Shown here: positions 1-5,326 of the stretch, one piece after another
Position numbering within the stretch: position 1 is the stretch's first letter
Layout: each line of letters opens with the position of its first letter
Assembly (NCBI GenBank): GCA_946406585.1
Contig: CAMJLI010000147.1
Coordinates: 1-5,326, forward strand
Source of the DNA: an uncultured Prevotellaceae bacterium
GTDB taxonomy: Bacteria; Bacteroidota; Bacteroidia; Bacteroidales; Bacteroidaceae
DNA: 5,326 nt
Reading direction: 5' to 3'
Notes under the pieces: generated by a model
What the model saw: only the letters and a program-made list of their open reading frames with translations
What the model was told of the DNA's origin: nothing
The model's database searches: none
Position numbers and translations under genes: made by a program

Positions 1-805
1 GGTTGGCAGAGGAAAGTGTCACGGCGACATTATCCCATTTCTCCTTGGTGTTTTGGAACACATTTGCCTTATAGGACAATTGGAGAGGCTGTGTTATCCC
101 TTCCGAGCGGATGTCATAGGTAGGATACCAACCGGCGTTTTTCACATAGTAGGAAATTTCGAACTCAGCCCGGCAAGCCTGTGGAACATTTACCTTGACA
201 TCCACTTCCGTGACGGTGGTCAATTGCAGGTGAGCTATAGAGTCAACCGTTGTTTCAAGTTGGTGCTTTTGTTCCTTCACCTTCTCAATATCCTCGTCTA
301 TGGCAATCATCTTCTTTTTCAGTGCGAGGAGTTCCTGCGAATAATAGTTGTTGATTTCCTTGATGCCTGCGAGAGGAGTCACCGCAGTACGATTGCTTAC
401 GGAGCAGTTGGTCTTCACCATTTCGAGCTGTGCCTCCACCACTTCCCGTTGGGCACGCAATTCACTTTCCTTGTCACTTGCAGCCTTCACTTTCTGCTGT
501 GCCTCCTTCAGCAACTTCACCTGTTTTATGCTGTCGGGATGCGCCTTTCTATAATTCACCCCGAGGACAGTCAGTTTGCCACGGGCTCTCATCTGCAAGC
601 TTTTCGTGTCGGTATATGGGGAGAGACCGGTGAAGGTGACCACTTGCTCTCCTGCTGTAAGGTTCAAGGACTGGGTGCGCTCCACTTGCGCTCCATTTGC
701 GAACACTGTCACATGCTTGATTGGTGCTTCATGTTTGTCAGCTGCCAACATTGACAAGCTTGTTGCCAACAACACCCCCAACATACATAAGATTCTTGTT
801 CTCAT
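1..805 (-). CDS. MuiA-family (DUF4140/DUF4139) exported protein, N-terminal part, cut by window edge
   Basis: The frame stays open from an ATG at 805 to the left edge, giving 268 codons with no stop. Residues 1-22 form a Sec signal peptide (MRTRILCMLGVLLATSLSML, then AA before D23), so the product is exported. Residues about 28-95 match the DUF4140 N-terminal domain of mucoidy inhibitor A-like proteins (IKHVTVFANGAQVERTQ, then the GLSPYTDTKSLQ stretch). Residues about 95-190 are rich in K, E, Q and A and look like a long coiled coil. From about 198 the beta-rich DUF4139 domain begins, with NAGWYPTYDIR at 223-233 and TKEKWDNVAVTLSSAN at 253-268. Family members are commonly above 500 residues, so about half is missing. 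The biochemical role is not established; the name comes from a mucoidy phenotype in other bacteria. A purine-rich GAAGAAGG just upstream may serve as ribosome binding site. Family assignment is by recognition; the frame and signal peptide are directly visible. Confidence 0.88.
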   Translation of the reverse strand, partial: MRTRILCMLGVLLATSLSMLAADKHEAPIKHVTVFANGAQVERTQSLNLTAGEQVVTFTGLSPYTDTKSLQMRARGKLTVLGVNYRKAHPDSIKQVKLLKEAQQKVKAASDKESELRAQREVVEAQLEMVKTNCSVSNRTAVTPLAGIKEINNYYSQELLALKKKMIAIDEDIEKVKEQKHQLETTVDSIAHLQLTTVTEVDVKVNVPQACRAEFEISYYVKNAGWYPTYDIRSEGITQPLQLSYKANVFQNTKEKWDNVAVTLSSAN

Positions 806-831
806 ACCCTTCTTCGTTTGGTTTAACCCTA

Positions 832-839
832 CAAATATA
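832..839 (-). promoter_or_regulatory. Candidate Bacteroidales -7 box for the MuiA-like gene
   Basis: Read on the minus strand this is TATATTTG, a full match to the Bacteroidetes sigma-ABfr -7 consensus TAnnTTTG, 26 bases upstream of the ATG at 805. No clear TTTG is seen about 20 bases further upstream, so the -33 half is weak or absent. The position suggests a short leader of roughly 20 bases. Confidence 0.5.
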
Positions 840-898
840 ATGTTTTTCCTCTTAGCTACAGCATGAAGCATCATTTTTTTGAGATTTCTTTCAGATTG

Positions 899-1495
899 TT
901 AACGGTGTGACAAATTCTGTCCACGTTGAGCCATACCATGACGCCAGTCTTTTCCTTCAGGCAGATACCCCGACAAGTCGATGTCGAAACAGTGCCAGTT
1001 TACTGTCACACCGCGAGCGTTCCATTTGGTATAGGGTGCCACATAGCAAGAGAAAGCCTCCTGTGAGGTTTCACCCGTAGTCAACTTGAAATTGGGAATT
1101 AGCGTGCTTCCATAAGCATGGTTGGAGGGAATGCCATACTCCATGAAGTTATAGAAGGGATAGCGGTCATCAGAACCCAACTCGCTACCTGTCACGAGAT
1201 AAACAAGTTCGCTGCCGTACCCCGTGGCATTCTCTATATAGTGGAACACACGCAAGATGCCGGTGTAACGGTTGTAGAGTCCGAACATGCGTGTTGACGA
1301 CGCATTTGGGTCGTTGAGCTCACAGAAAGCCATCTCCCATCCCATTTCCTTTTTCGTGTCAAAACGCACGTAATCTGGGATGTATTGGGCTGCGGCACCA
1401 TACCACGGGCAATAGATTTCATCACCTACACCAGCTATTTTCACAGTATTGCAATTCTCCCAGTTGGAACTAGGGTGTAAAAGTTTTCGATTCAT
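899..1495 (-). pseudogene. Remnant of a Bacteroidales secreted/surface protein, N-terminus missing
   Basis: This reading frame encodes about 198 residues rich in aromatic amino acids and glycine. It has the segments GVGDEIYCPWYG, MFGLYNRYTGILRVFHYIE and NWHCFDIDLSG. I recall similar stretches inside large, uncharacterised secreted proteins of Bacteroides and Prevotella; this is memory, not a search, and no function is known to me. The piece has no signal peptide. The ATG at 1495 lies only four bases past the transposase stop, and the first residues (MNRKLLHP) are probably element-derived or border sequence rather than a true start. The protein-like part begins around SNWENCNTVKIAG. At the other end, the last residues after LPEGKDW look random. 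Dropping one A from the run at 950-953 gives a different tail (GKTGVMVWLNVDRICH) ending at a TGA at 871-873, so a frameshift is likely. It is best read as a decayed gene fragment, truncated on its 5' side next to the insertion element. Confidence 0.6.
1471..1493. repeat. Candidate low-coordinate terminal repeat of the element
   Basis: Reading inward on the plus strand, TAAAAGTTTTCGATTC (1478-1493) resembles the inward reading of the other end, TAAATATTTATCGAATT. The shared pattern is TAAA, TTT, TCGA, with one gap. The stretch is AT-rich, so chance similarity is possible, and the exact end base is not determined. Confidence 0.25.
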
Positions 1496-1498
1496 TTT

Positions 1499-2053
1499 TC
1501 AACTCACTTTTTTCAGTTCATTTTTCCTTTTGACAGCCCAGTTGTCAAGCAGATTTAGGTCAGTCCATTCTTTGATGTCCACCAGCCTGACGGTTTCCAT
1601 TCTGCCTTTGAAGTCGAACGCAATCCGTCTTTCTCTTGTGGAGAGTTTACCGACAGTTGCGATGTTGAGCACGGAAGCCGTCACCCCACAGAGTTTGTTG
1701 GTCGGCTTTCTTGTCTTCCACCAGCCGAACGTGGACTCTATGATATCAGACGATATGTGGCGCGCCTCGCCTTTGCCCTCGATTTTCTTGGCTTCTCCTA
1801 GCAGATATGTGCCGATTTTGGCCCCTATTGCAATTGTCCTGCTGTTGCAGTCCTTGCCAGTGATGAGCTTGCCCGCCGCCCATGCACACAGTTTGGCCGT
1901 CTCCGCCGATATGCCGTCCCTCTTGCATCTTTGCTCAATGTGCCTGACGCATTCCATTACAGCTGTCAACTCTTCTATCAGCGGCGTGTGGCCTTTCATG
2001 AAGGCGAAGGCTCCCTGTTGCTCCGGAGCCAGCGATGTGTATGCCTTGAGCAT
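1499..2053 (-). CDS. Transposase segment 3: C-terminal part with the catalytic glutamate
   Basis: Third frame segment, 184 residues from an ATG at 2053. That ATG is probably an internal methionine, because deleting one G from the run at 2056-2059 joins the frames smoothly into EWGRDMLKAYTSLAPEQQ. The likely catalytic glutamate is E106 in SSDIIESTFGWWK, a D-x-x-E-x-x-F-G-x-W-K pattern like that of other DDE transposases. The segment ends in the basic tail NWAVKRKNELKKVS and a TGA at 1499-1501. A large, helix-rich stretch (residues 25-95) separates D181 of segment 2 from this glutamate, consistent with an insertion-domain type of DDE fold. As the sequence stands, segments 2 and 3 cannot be made as one protein without a +1 shift, so the transposase is probably inactive. 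Confidence 0.6.
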   Translation of the reverse strand: MLKAYTSLAPEQQGAFAFMKGHTPLIEELTAVMECVRHIEQRCKRDGISAETAKLCAWAAGKLITGKDCNSRTIAIGAKIGTYLLGEAKKIEGKGEARHISSDIIESTFGWWKTRKPTNKLCGVTASVLNIATVGKLSTRERRIAFDFKGRMETVRLVDIKEWTDLNLLDNWAVKRKNELKKVS

Positions 2054-2846
2054 GTCCCCGGCCCCATTCCACCCAGTCGAACAGGTTCAAGAACCTCGCG
2101 ATTGTCCTCTGCTTGGGCGGCAGCAGGTATGCGTTGTCCGTCAGGTGGTACTTCAGGCGGATTGCGCCTAGTTTCGACGTAAATTCCTCAAAATCAGGCT
2201 GCCCCCTATATGCATCCTCCAGTATCAGCCCTATGGAGTGGCTGATGTCACGGTGGTGGGTGACGCCCGTCTGACGGATACCCTTGGCAAGGTTCACCCC
2301 GTTGTCGCTGATGATGTATTCGGGGGCGTGCCCGGCCTTTCCGGTGCAGCGGGCGACCGCCTGCTCCACAGCGTCCCCGTCCCAGGAGGGGGCGACTTCC
2401 AGCCCCAGGACCTCCACGTCCTCATGCCTCAGCGGCTGGCCGGAAGGCCTTGCCGGCGCAGCGAGTGTCACCAGCAGCTTCTGGCTGCCAACCGAGATGC
2501 TCTCGTCGATGATGCCGCAATACTCCTGGCCGGAAATCTCCTGGCCGGAATCCAGGTACGTGGAAAGGCCGATTTTCTTGGCCCAGTTGGATATCTCGGT
2601 ATGTGAGGGCAGCTCGCCCTCGAACACACCGTTGAAGCATTCGTCTATAATCTCCAGCAGCGTGACCACGGAGCGCAACCCGAAGCCCACGTTGGTGTAA
2701 ATCGTCGTGGCAAGCCTGATGGCTAGCTCTGAGAACTTGTGTCCCCTAACAGGCTTGACAACAACCGCTCTTGCTCTTCGCTCAATACGATTGTCCGCAC
2801 TTTTTTTTTGCTCCCCCCTCTCAACTCCTTGATCTCCTTCTTGCAT
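1935..2846 (-). CDS. Transposase segment 2: central catalytic region of a DDE-type transposase
   Basis: Second frame segment and the best preserved part. Residues 34-96 include RGHKFSELAIRLA and PSHTEISNWAKKIG, a DNA-binding-like region seen in a family of bacterial transposases. The first catalytic aspartate is likely D114 in IIDESISVGSQKLLVTL, and the second D181 in YIISDNGVNLAKG. HHRDISHSIG follows as a conserved-looking stretch. Sensible sequence runs to FLNLFDWVEWGR (about residue 263); the last 40 residues are out of frame. An ATG at 2846 exists, but its first codons look like a shadow of the coiled coil in segment 1, so translation probably enters here by frameshift at 2801-2809. Residues 100-109 contain a short duplication, SGQEI then SGQEY. 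Family identity is by motif recognition; a named IS family is not claimed. Confidence 0.6.
   Translation of the reverse strand: MQEGDQGVERGEQKKSADNRIERRARAVVVKPVRGHKFSELAIRLATTIYTNVGFGLRSVVTLLEIIDECFNGVFEGELPSHTEISNWAKKIGLSTYLDSGQEISGQEYCGIIDESISVGSQKLLVTLAAPARPSGQPLRHEDVEVLGLEVAPSWDGDAVEQAVARCTGKAGHAPEYIISDNGVNLAKGIRQTGVTHHRDISHSIGLILEDAYRGQPDFEEFTSKLGAIRLKYHLTDNAYLLPPKQRTIARFLNLFDWVEWGRGHAQGIHIAGSGATGSLRLHERPHAADRRVDSCNGMRQAH
2056..2059 (-). other. G4 run: probable one-base insertion breaking the transposase
   Basis: On the minus strand the reading GGC CGG GGA CAT leads into nonsense. Removing one G gives GGC CGG GAC ATG and joins segments 2 and 3 without loss. The four-base run is short for programmed slippage, and +1 programmed shifts are rare, so a disabling insertion (or a sequencing error) is the simplest reading. 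Confidence 0.55.
2524..2550. repeat. Two tandem copies of TCCTGGCCGGAA, period 15
   Basis: Copies lie at 2524-2535 and 2539-2550. The period of 15 bases keeps the frame and encodes the repeated residues SGQEI/SGQEY just before the first catalytic aspartate. The core CTGGCCGGAA occurs a third time at 2436-2445, again encoding SGQ. This is probably a small in-frame duplication. Confidence 0.7.
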
Positions 2847-2959
2847 TCTTTCAACTTTTCTTTTGCAGCCTCCAGCTTTTTATCGCGTTTTTGTCCGATT
2901 GAAGTAAAAAGAGGATTTGAGAGGATATAATAGGAAGGAGAGGATATCTGAACACGCAA
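2723..2959 (-). CDS. Transposase segment 1: N-terminal coiled coil, frame changes at the A9 run
   Basis: First of three frame segments of one transposase. Residues about 23-53 (QKRDKKLEAAKEKLKECKKE and following) form a lysine/glutamate-rich coiled coil of the kind that opens many transposases of this type. The meaningful part appears to end at GGSKKK, encoded just before and in the A9 run; the last 25 residues (VRTIVLSEEQ onward) look like out-of-frame read-through. There is no ATG in this frame: it opens after a TAA at 2969-2971 and the first usable start is a TTG at 2957-2959, so the true start may be lost or non-standard. The next segment overlaps it in the -1 frame. Confidence 0.45.
   Translation of the reverse strand: MRVQISSPSYYILSNPLFTSIGQKRDKKLEAAKEKLKECKKEIKELRGGSKKKVRTIVLSEEQERLLSSLLGDTSSQS
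2801..2809 (-). other. A9 run: candidate programmed -1 frameshift or slippage site
   Basis: On the minus strand segment 1 reads AGC AAA AAA AAA GTG. This contains the slippery heptamer A AAA AAA in the right register for a -1 shift, which leads straight into the sensible frame KKSADNRIERR of segment 2. A G-rich GGGGGGAG lies immediately upstream. Insertion of one A by transcriptional slippage would have the same effect. No convincing stimulatory hairpin is seen downstream. The alternative is plain mutational decay or a miscalled homopolymer. Confidence 0.4.
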
Positions 2960-2970
2960 AAACTCTGATT

Positions 2971-2992
2971 AAAAAATTCGATAAATATTTAA
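2971..2992. repeat. Candidate high-coordinate terminal repeat of the element
   Basis: Read on the minus strand this is TTAAATATTTATCGAATTTT and onward, an imperfect partner of 1478-1493. A second possible partner lies slightly inside, minus-strand AGTTTTTGCGTGTTCA near 2948-2964, which shares AGTTTT, CG and TTCA with the low end. I cannot choose between them from sequence alone. Confidence 0.22.
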
Positions 2993-3005
2993 GCGATAAA
3001 ACCTA

Positions 3006-3034
3006 TTGCTTTTGAATGATTTTTTGTAATTTTA
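3006..3034 (+). promoter_or_regulatory. Candidate Bacteroidales promoter for the PCMD-dockerin gene
   Basis: TAATTTTA at 3027-3034 matches the -7 consensus TAnnTTTG at all but the last base. TTG at 3006-3008 lies 18 bases upstream as a possible -33 element, slightly closer than usual. Transcription would start near 3040, leaving a leader of roughly 20-25 bases before the ATG at 3064. It sits close to the inferred element end, so the insertion may have altered sequence upstream of the -33 region. Confidence 0.4.
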
Positions 3035-3063
3035 CGGCCTAATAAGATAAAAAATCACAAGAC

Positions 3064-4500
3064 ATGAAAAAAGTCACCCCAATAATACTTGTTGCCATTC
3101 TATACCCCATGATTATCCAAGCCCAGGGTGTGGCAATAGACTTTTCCCTGTATGATGGTACACAAATAACCAATTCCGACTTTGAAGATTGGAGCGGACC
3201 AGATTTCGGCAATGTCCCCGTGGGTTGGCACAGCTTTGAATCGGTGGGAGGCAGTTCGCCTTATGCTGCCTCTGCATATTCCACTGATCAAACAAGCAAG
3301 AACGCGTCGGACTTGCGTGAAGGAACGCCAGGAGACTTCTGCCTCAGACTTGTGCCTCGCGAGATGGGACAGACATTGGCAAACGGAACAATCACCACAG
3401 GCAGGATACATGTCGGCGACAACAGTCCCACCAATCCAATGAACCATGTAGAGATGGACATTTCTTCGAAGGACACAAGCAACGGCACACCATTTCATGC
3501 CCTGCTCAACAAAAGGCCGACAGCCCTTGGCGTATGGGTGAAATTCACCCAAGAAACGCCTCAGGCACAGCACCCCTTTGCAGCCATAAGTGCTACAATA
3601 ACCAATGGGAAATACTACCAAGAACCCACCATCGACAATGACAGTTCGATGGTCATAGGTCATGCCCAAAACAACAGAATCAGCACCAATGACGGCCATT
3701 GGCAACATTTGTATGTTCCTTTCCGTTATGAATCAGAAAGTTACAGCCTTTTTGACGAGCCAGAAGCCATCATGGTGACACTCTCCACCAATGCGGACCC
3801 AGGACAAGGTTCAGCCGGCGATGAACTCCTTGTAGACGACCTCGAACTCATATACACCCAGCATGTCACAATACCGTCTTCAGGCTATGCCACGCTGACA
3901 AACGTAGCGATGAAAAACCACAAGGCAAGGATACCAGAAGGAATCACCGCCTACACATTGGACTCAAACTCCTCAAGCGAGCCAAGAGTGAAACACATAT
4001 ACAAAGCCGGACAGGTATTGCCCTTCAACGGAGCCGTGCTGCTGAAAGGCCAACCAGGCGAATATGACTTCTGCACCACCCTCTACGAAAAGTCTGACAC
4101 CATAAGCATAGACGGCGACATAAACATGGTAGGAGCAGTAGAGCTAAACTATCCGACCAAAGAATACAGGTTCTACCGCCTGACCGAACACGATGGCGTG
4201 GCTCGATTCCATGAAGTTTTCCACGGTCTGAAAATAAGAGACATCGAGGCGTTGATACGCGTGAAATCAGAAAAGGCATCCAAAAGCTATGAGCACATAC
4301 TCATAAAACCAGAAATCGAAGGAGACATAAACAATGACGGCATGGCGAGCATCAACGACGTGACAGAAATAATAAGCAGGCTGTTAGGTTTGCAAAAGCC
4401 AAGCAAGGACCTGTTCATTACCGATGCAGACGTCAATGGCGACAACTATACATCCATAGCCGACGTCATGGCCTTGGTGAACATCATTCTAGGCAATTGA
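3064..4500 (+). CDS. Exported PCMD-like protein with C-terminal dockerin domain
   Basis: Complete gene of 478 residues. Residues 1-20 are a Sec signal peptide ending IIQA before Q21; there is no lipobox cysteine, so it is not an obvious lipoprotein. Residues about 35-264 resemble the PCMD (putative carbohydrate metabolism) domain of Bacteroidetes: ITNSDFEDW at the start, NGTITTGRIHVGD at 107-119, ALGVWVKF at 154-161, and DELLVDDLELIY at 253-264. Residues about 266-415 form a beta-rich region (SSGYATLTN, PEGITAYTLDS, NGAVLLKGQPGEY) common between catalytic or binding parts and the C-terminus in Prevotella-type secreted proteins. Residues 419-478 are a type I dockerin with two calcium loops: D421, N423, D425, D432 and D456, N458, D460, D467. 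No catalytic residues are recognisable, so the role is probably binding or presentation of carbohydrate at or outside the cell; this is inference. The sulfatase follows 57 bases later on the same strand, suggesting joint expression for sulfated glycan use. Confidence 0.85.
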   Translation: MKKVTPIILVAILYPMIIQAQGVAIDFSLYDGTQITNSDFEDWSGPDFGNVPVGWHSFESVGGSSPYAASAYSTDQTSKNASDLREGTPGDFCLRLVPREMGQTLANGTITTGRIHVGDNSPTNPMNHVEMDISSKDTSNGTPFHALLNKRPTALGVWVKFTQETPQAQHPFAAISATITNGKYYQEPTIDNDSSMVIGHAQNNRISTNDGHWQHLYVPFRYESESYSLFDEPEAIMVTLSTNADPGQGSAGDELLVDDLELIYTQHVTIPSSGYATLTNVAMKNHKARIPEGITAYTLDSNSSSEPRVKHIYKAGQVLPFNGAVLLKGQPGEYDFCTTLYEKSDTISIDGDINMVGAVELNYPTKEYRFYRLTEHDGVARFHEVFHGLKIRDIEALIRVKSEKASKSYEHILIKPEIEGDINNDGMASINDVTEIISRLLGLQKPSKDLFITDADVNGDNYTSIADVMALVNIILGN

Positions 4501-4557
4501 TCAAGCCCCAAAACGAGTCAAGGAAACAAAAGGACAAAAAAAACAGGAAAAAGGAAA
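4501..4557 (+). other. Short A-rich intergenic spacer, no terminator
   Basis: Fifty-seven bases between the dockerin gene stop and the sulfatase ATG. It is strongly purine-rich on the plus strand, with no inverted repeat followed by a T run, so read-through into the sulfatase gene is expected. The last dozen bases probably serve as the sulfatase ribosome binding region. Confidence 0.55.
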
Positions 4558-5326
4558 ATGAAGATAATAATACGATATGGCAGCATGTTGGCAGCCGGCA
4601 TAGCCATCCCCCATTCCAGCGAAGCAGGTGAGCCCCACCCCAAGGCCACCCCTGAACGCCCCAACATCATATTCATCCTTGCCGATGACATGGGCTACGG
4701 CGACCTGTCGTGCTATGGCAGCGAATATGTAAAGACCCCGAACATCGACCAGTTGGCAGCCTCGGGCACTCGTTTCACACAATGCTATGCCGGCAGTGGC
4801 ATCAGTTCTCCCTCACGCTGCTCGCTAATGACAGGCAAGAACAGCGGTCATGCACGCATCCGTGACAACCAGTGTACAGCAGGAGGGATCAAAGGAGTGA
4901 AAATCAATGCAAAAGGCGACACGACATACATACGTCGCGCCAACCTGCTCCCGGAAGACACCACCATAGCCACGGTGCTAAGTGCAGCCGGTTATCGCAC
5001 CTGCCTGGTCAACAAATGGCACCTTGACGGCTACGACCCTGGTTCGTCACCCAACCATCGCGGCTTCGACGAGTTCTATGGATGGACGATATCCACGGTG
5101 CACTCCAACTCCCCATATTACTACCCCTATTATCGTTTTGACAACGACCGCCTCATCCACATCAAAGCCAATGCACACGACAGACACGTGAAGCACAACA
5201 CCGACATTTCCACCGACGATGCCATAAAATTCATCAAGCGCAACAAGAAGAACCCATTCTTTCTGTATTTGGCCTTCGACGCCCCACACGAACCATACAT
5301 CATCGACAACACCGTATGGTATGACG
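4558..5326 (+). CDS. Serine-type sulfatase (S1 family), N-terminal part, cut by window edge
   Basis: The frame stays open from the ATG at 4558 to the right edge (256 codons). Residues 1 to about 24 look like a modest signal peptide, so an exported, periplasmic or surface enzyme is expected. PNIIFILADDMGYGDLSCYG at 35-54 is the classic sulfatase opening, with metal-binding D43 and D44. The signature ISSPSRCSLMTG at 82-93 carries the residue converted to formylglycine, here S83 rather than cysteine, followed by P85 and R87. This is the S-x-P-S-R type, matured in anaerobes by a radical-SAM anSME enzyme. The usual GKWHLG appears as NKWHLDG at 152-158, keeping K153 and H155. GFDEFYGW follows at 169-176 and FLYLAFDAPHEPY, with H244, near the end. 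The enzyme hydrolyses sulfate esters, probably on a host or dietary glycan; the exact substrate and S1 subfamily are not determinable here. The purine-rich AGGAAAAAGGAAA directly before the ATG supports this start. It probably shares a transcript with the upstream dockerin gene. Confidence 0.9.
   Translation, partial: MKIIIRYGSMLAAGIAIPHSSEAGEPHPKATPERPNIIFILADDMGYGDLSCYGSEYVKTPNIDQLAASGTRFTQCYAGSGISSPSRCSLMTGKNSGHARIRDNQCTAGGIKGVKINAKGDTTYIRRANLLPEDTTIATVLSAAGYRTCLVNKWHLDGYDPGSSPNHRGFDEFYGWTISTVHSNSPYYYPYYRFDNDRLIHIKANAHDRHVKHNTDISTDDAIKFIKRNKKNPFFLYLAFDAPHEPYIIDNTVWYD

Larger units (their letters stand above)
1471..2992 (-). mobile_element. Insertion-sequence-like element with a split DDE transposase; ends approximate
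   Basis: About 1.5 kb carrying a single transposase-like coding region on the minus strand, wedged between a gene remnant and an unrelated plus-strand gene. The central part (roughly 1850-2560) is visibly richer in G and C than either flank, suggesting a foreign origin. The outer limits are inferred. At the low end the remnant resumes near 1470. At the high end coding potential stops near 2960, and an AT-rich stretch at 2971-2992 resembles the inverted low end. No target-site duplication could be recognised. The arrangement (coiled-coil N-terminus, catalytic D, D, E, gene ending a few bases from the element end) is typical of insertion sequences. I cannot assign a named IS family with confidence. 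Confidence 0.65.

Noticed and set aside
53..754. Plus-strand open frame of 233 codons
   Set aside because: It lies entirely antisense to the MuiA-like gene, whose minus-strand frame has a signal peptide and recognisable domains. The plus-strand translation has no domain sense.
1449..2171. Plus-strand open frame of 240 codons across the transposase
   Set aside because: It is antisense to transposase segments with catalytic motifs, is rich in S, L and P as expected of a shadow frame, and crosses the remnant/element border.
2439..2457. Imperfect palindrome GCCGGAAGGCCTTGCCGGC
   Set aside because: It lies inside coding sequence, has no T run after it, and follows from GC-rich codons, so a terminator or operator is not supported.
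2238..2700. Plus-strand open frames in the GC-rich middle of the element
   Set aside because: They are products of high GC content opposite the transposase; no motif or ribosome binding site supports them.
3100..3708. Minus-strand open frame of 202 codons
   Set aside because: It is antisense to the well-supported PCMD-dockerin gene, with no recognisable motif or start context.
4501..4782. Minus-strand open frame of 93 codons at the start of the sulfatase
   Set aside because: It is antisense to the sulfatase opening and signature motifs, with no independent support.
1..5326. CRISPR array, tRNA, rRNA or defence-gene cluster
   Set aside because: No regularly spaced direct repeats, tRNA-like cloverleaf or rRNA stretches, and no recognisable nuclease, helicase or toxin motifs, were seen on either strand.

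Overview
The window looks like the chromosome of a Bacteroidales bacterium (Bacteroides/Prevotella group). Four things support this. Both intact promoter regions carry AT-rich boxes resembling TAnnTTTG. Ribosome binding sites are weak and A-rich. A MuiA-type DUF4140/DUF4139 protein is present. An exported protein with a carbohydrate-associated (PCMD-like) domain and a C-terminal dockerin sits next to an arylsulfatase, which is typical of glycan-degrading gut Bacteroidales. Species cannot be named from this sequence.

Layout. (1) Positions 1-805, minus strand: the N-terminal 268 codons of an exported mucoidy-inhibitor-A-like protein, running off the left edge. (2) Positions about 871-1490, minus strand: a remnant of a Bacteroidales secreted or surface protein, lacking its N-terminus and probably frame-shifted near its end. 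(3) Positions about 1471-2992: an insertion-sequence-like element with one DDE-type transposase on the minus strand, split over three reading-frame segments. The first junction is an A9 run, which could be a programmed -1 frameshift or slippage site. The second is a G4 run that looks like a one-base insertion and probably kills the gene. The element borders the remnant directly, and no N-terminal part of the remnant lies on its far side. (4) Positions 3064-4500, plus strand: an exported 478-residue protein (signal peptide, PCMD-like domain, beta-rich middle domain, dockerin). (5) Positions 4558-5326, plus strand: the N-terminal 256 codons of a serine-type sulfatase, running off the right edge.

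The two plus-strand genes are 57 bases apart with no visible terminator and are probably one transcription unit for handling a sulfated glycan. The minus-strand part is a cell-envelope gene plus debris left by transposition. I see no CRISPR array, tRNA, rRNA or clear defence system. I found no demonstrably new system. The most unusual points are the split-frame transposase and the dockerin protein paired with the sulfatase.
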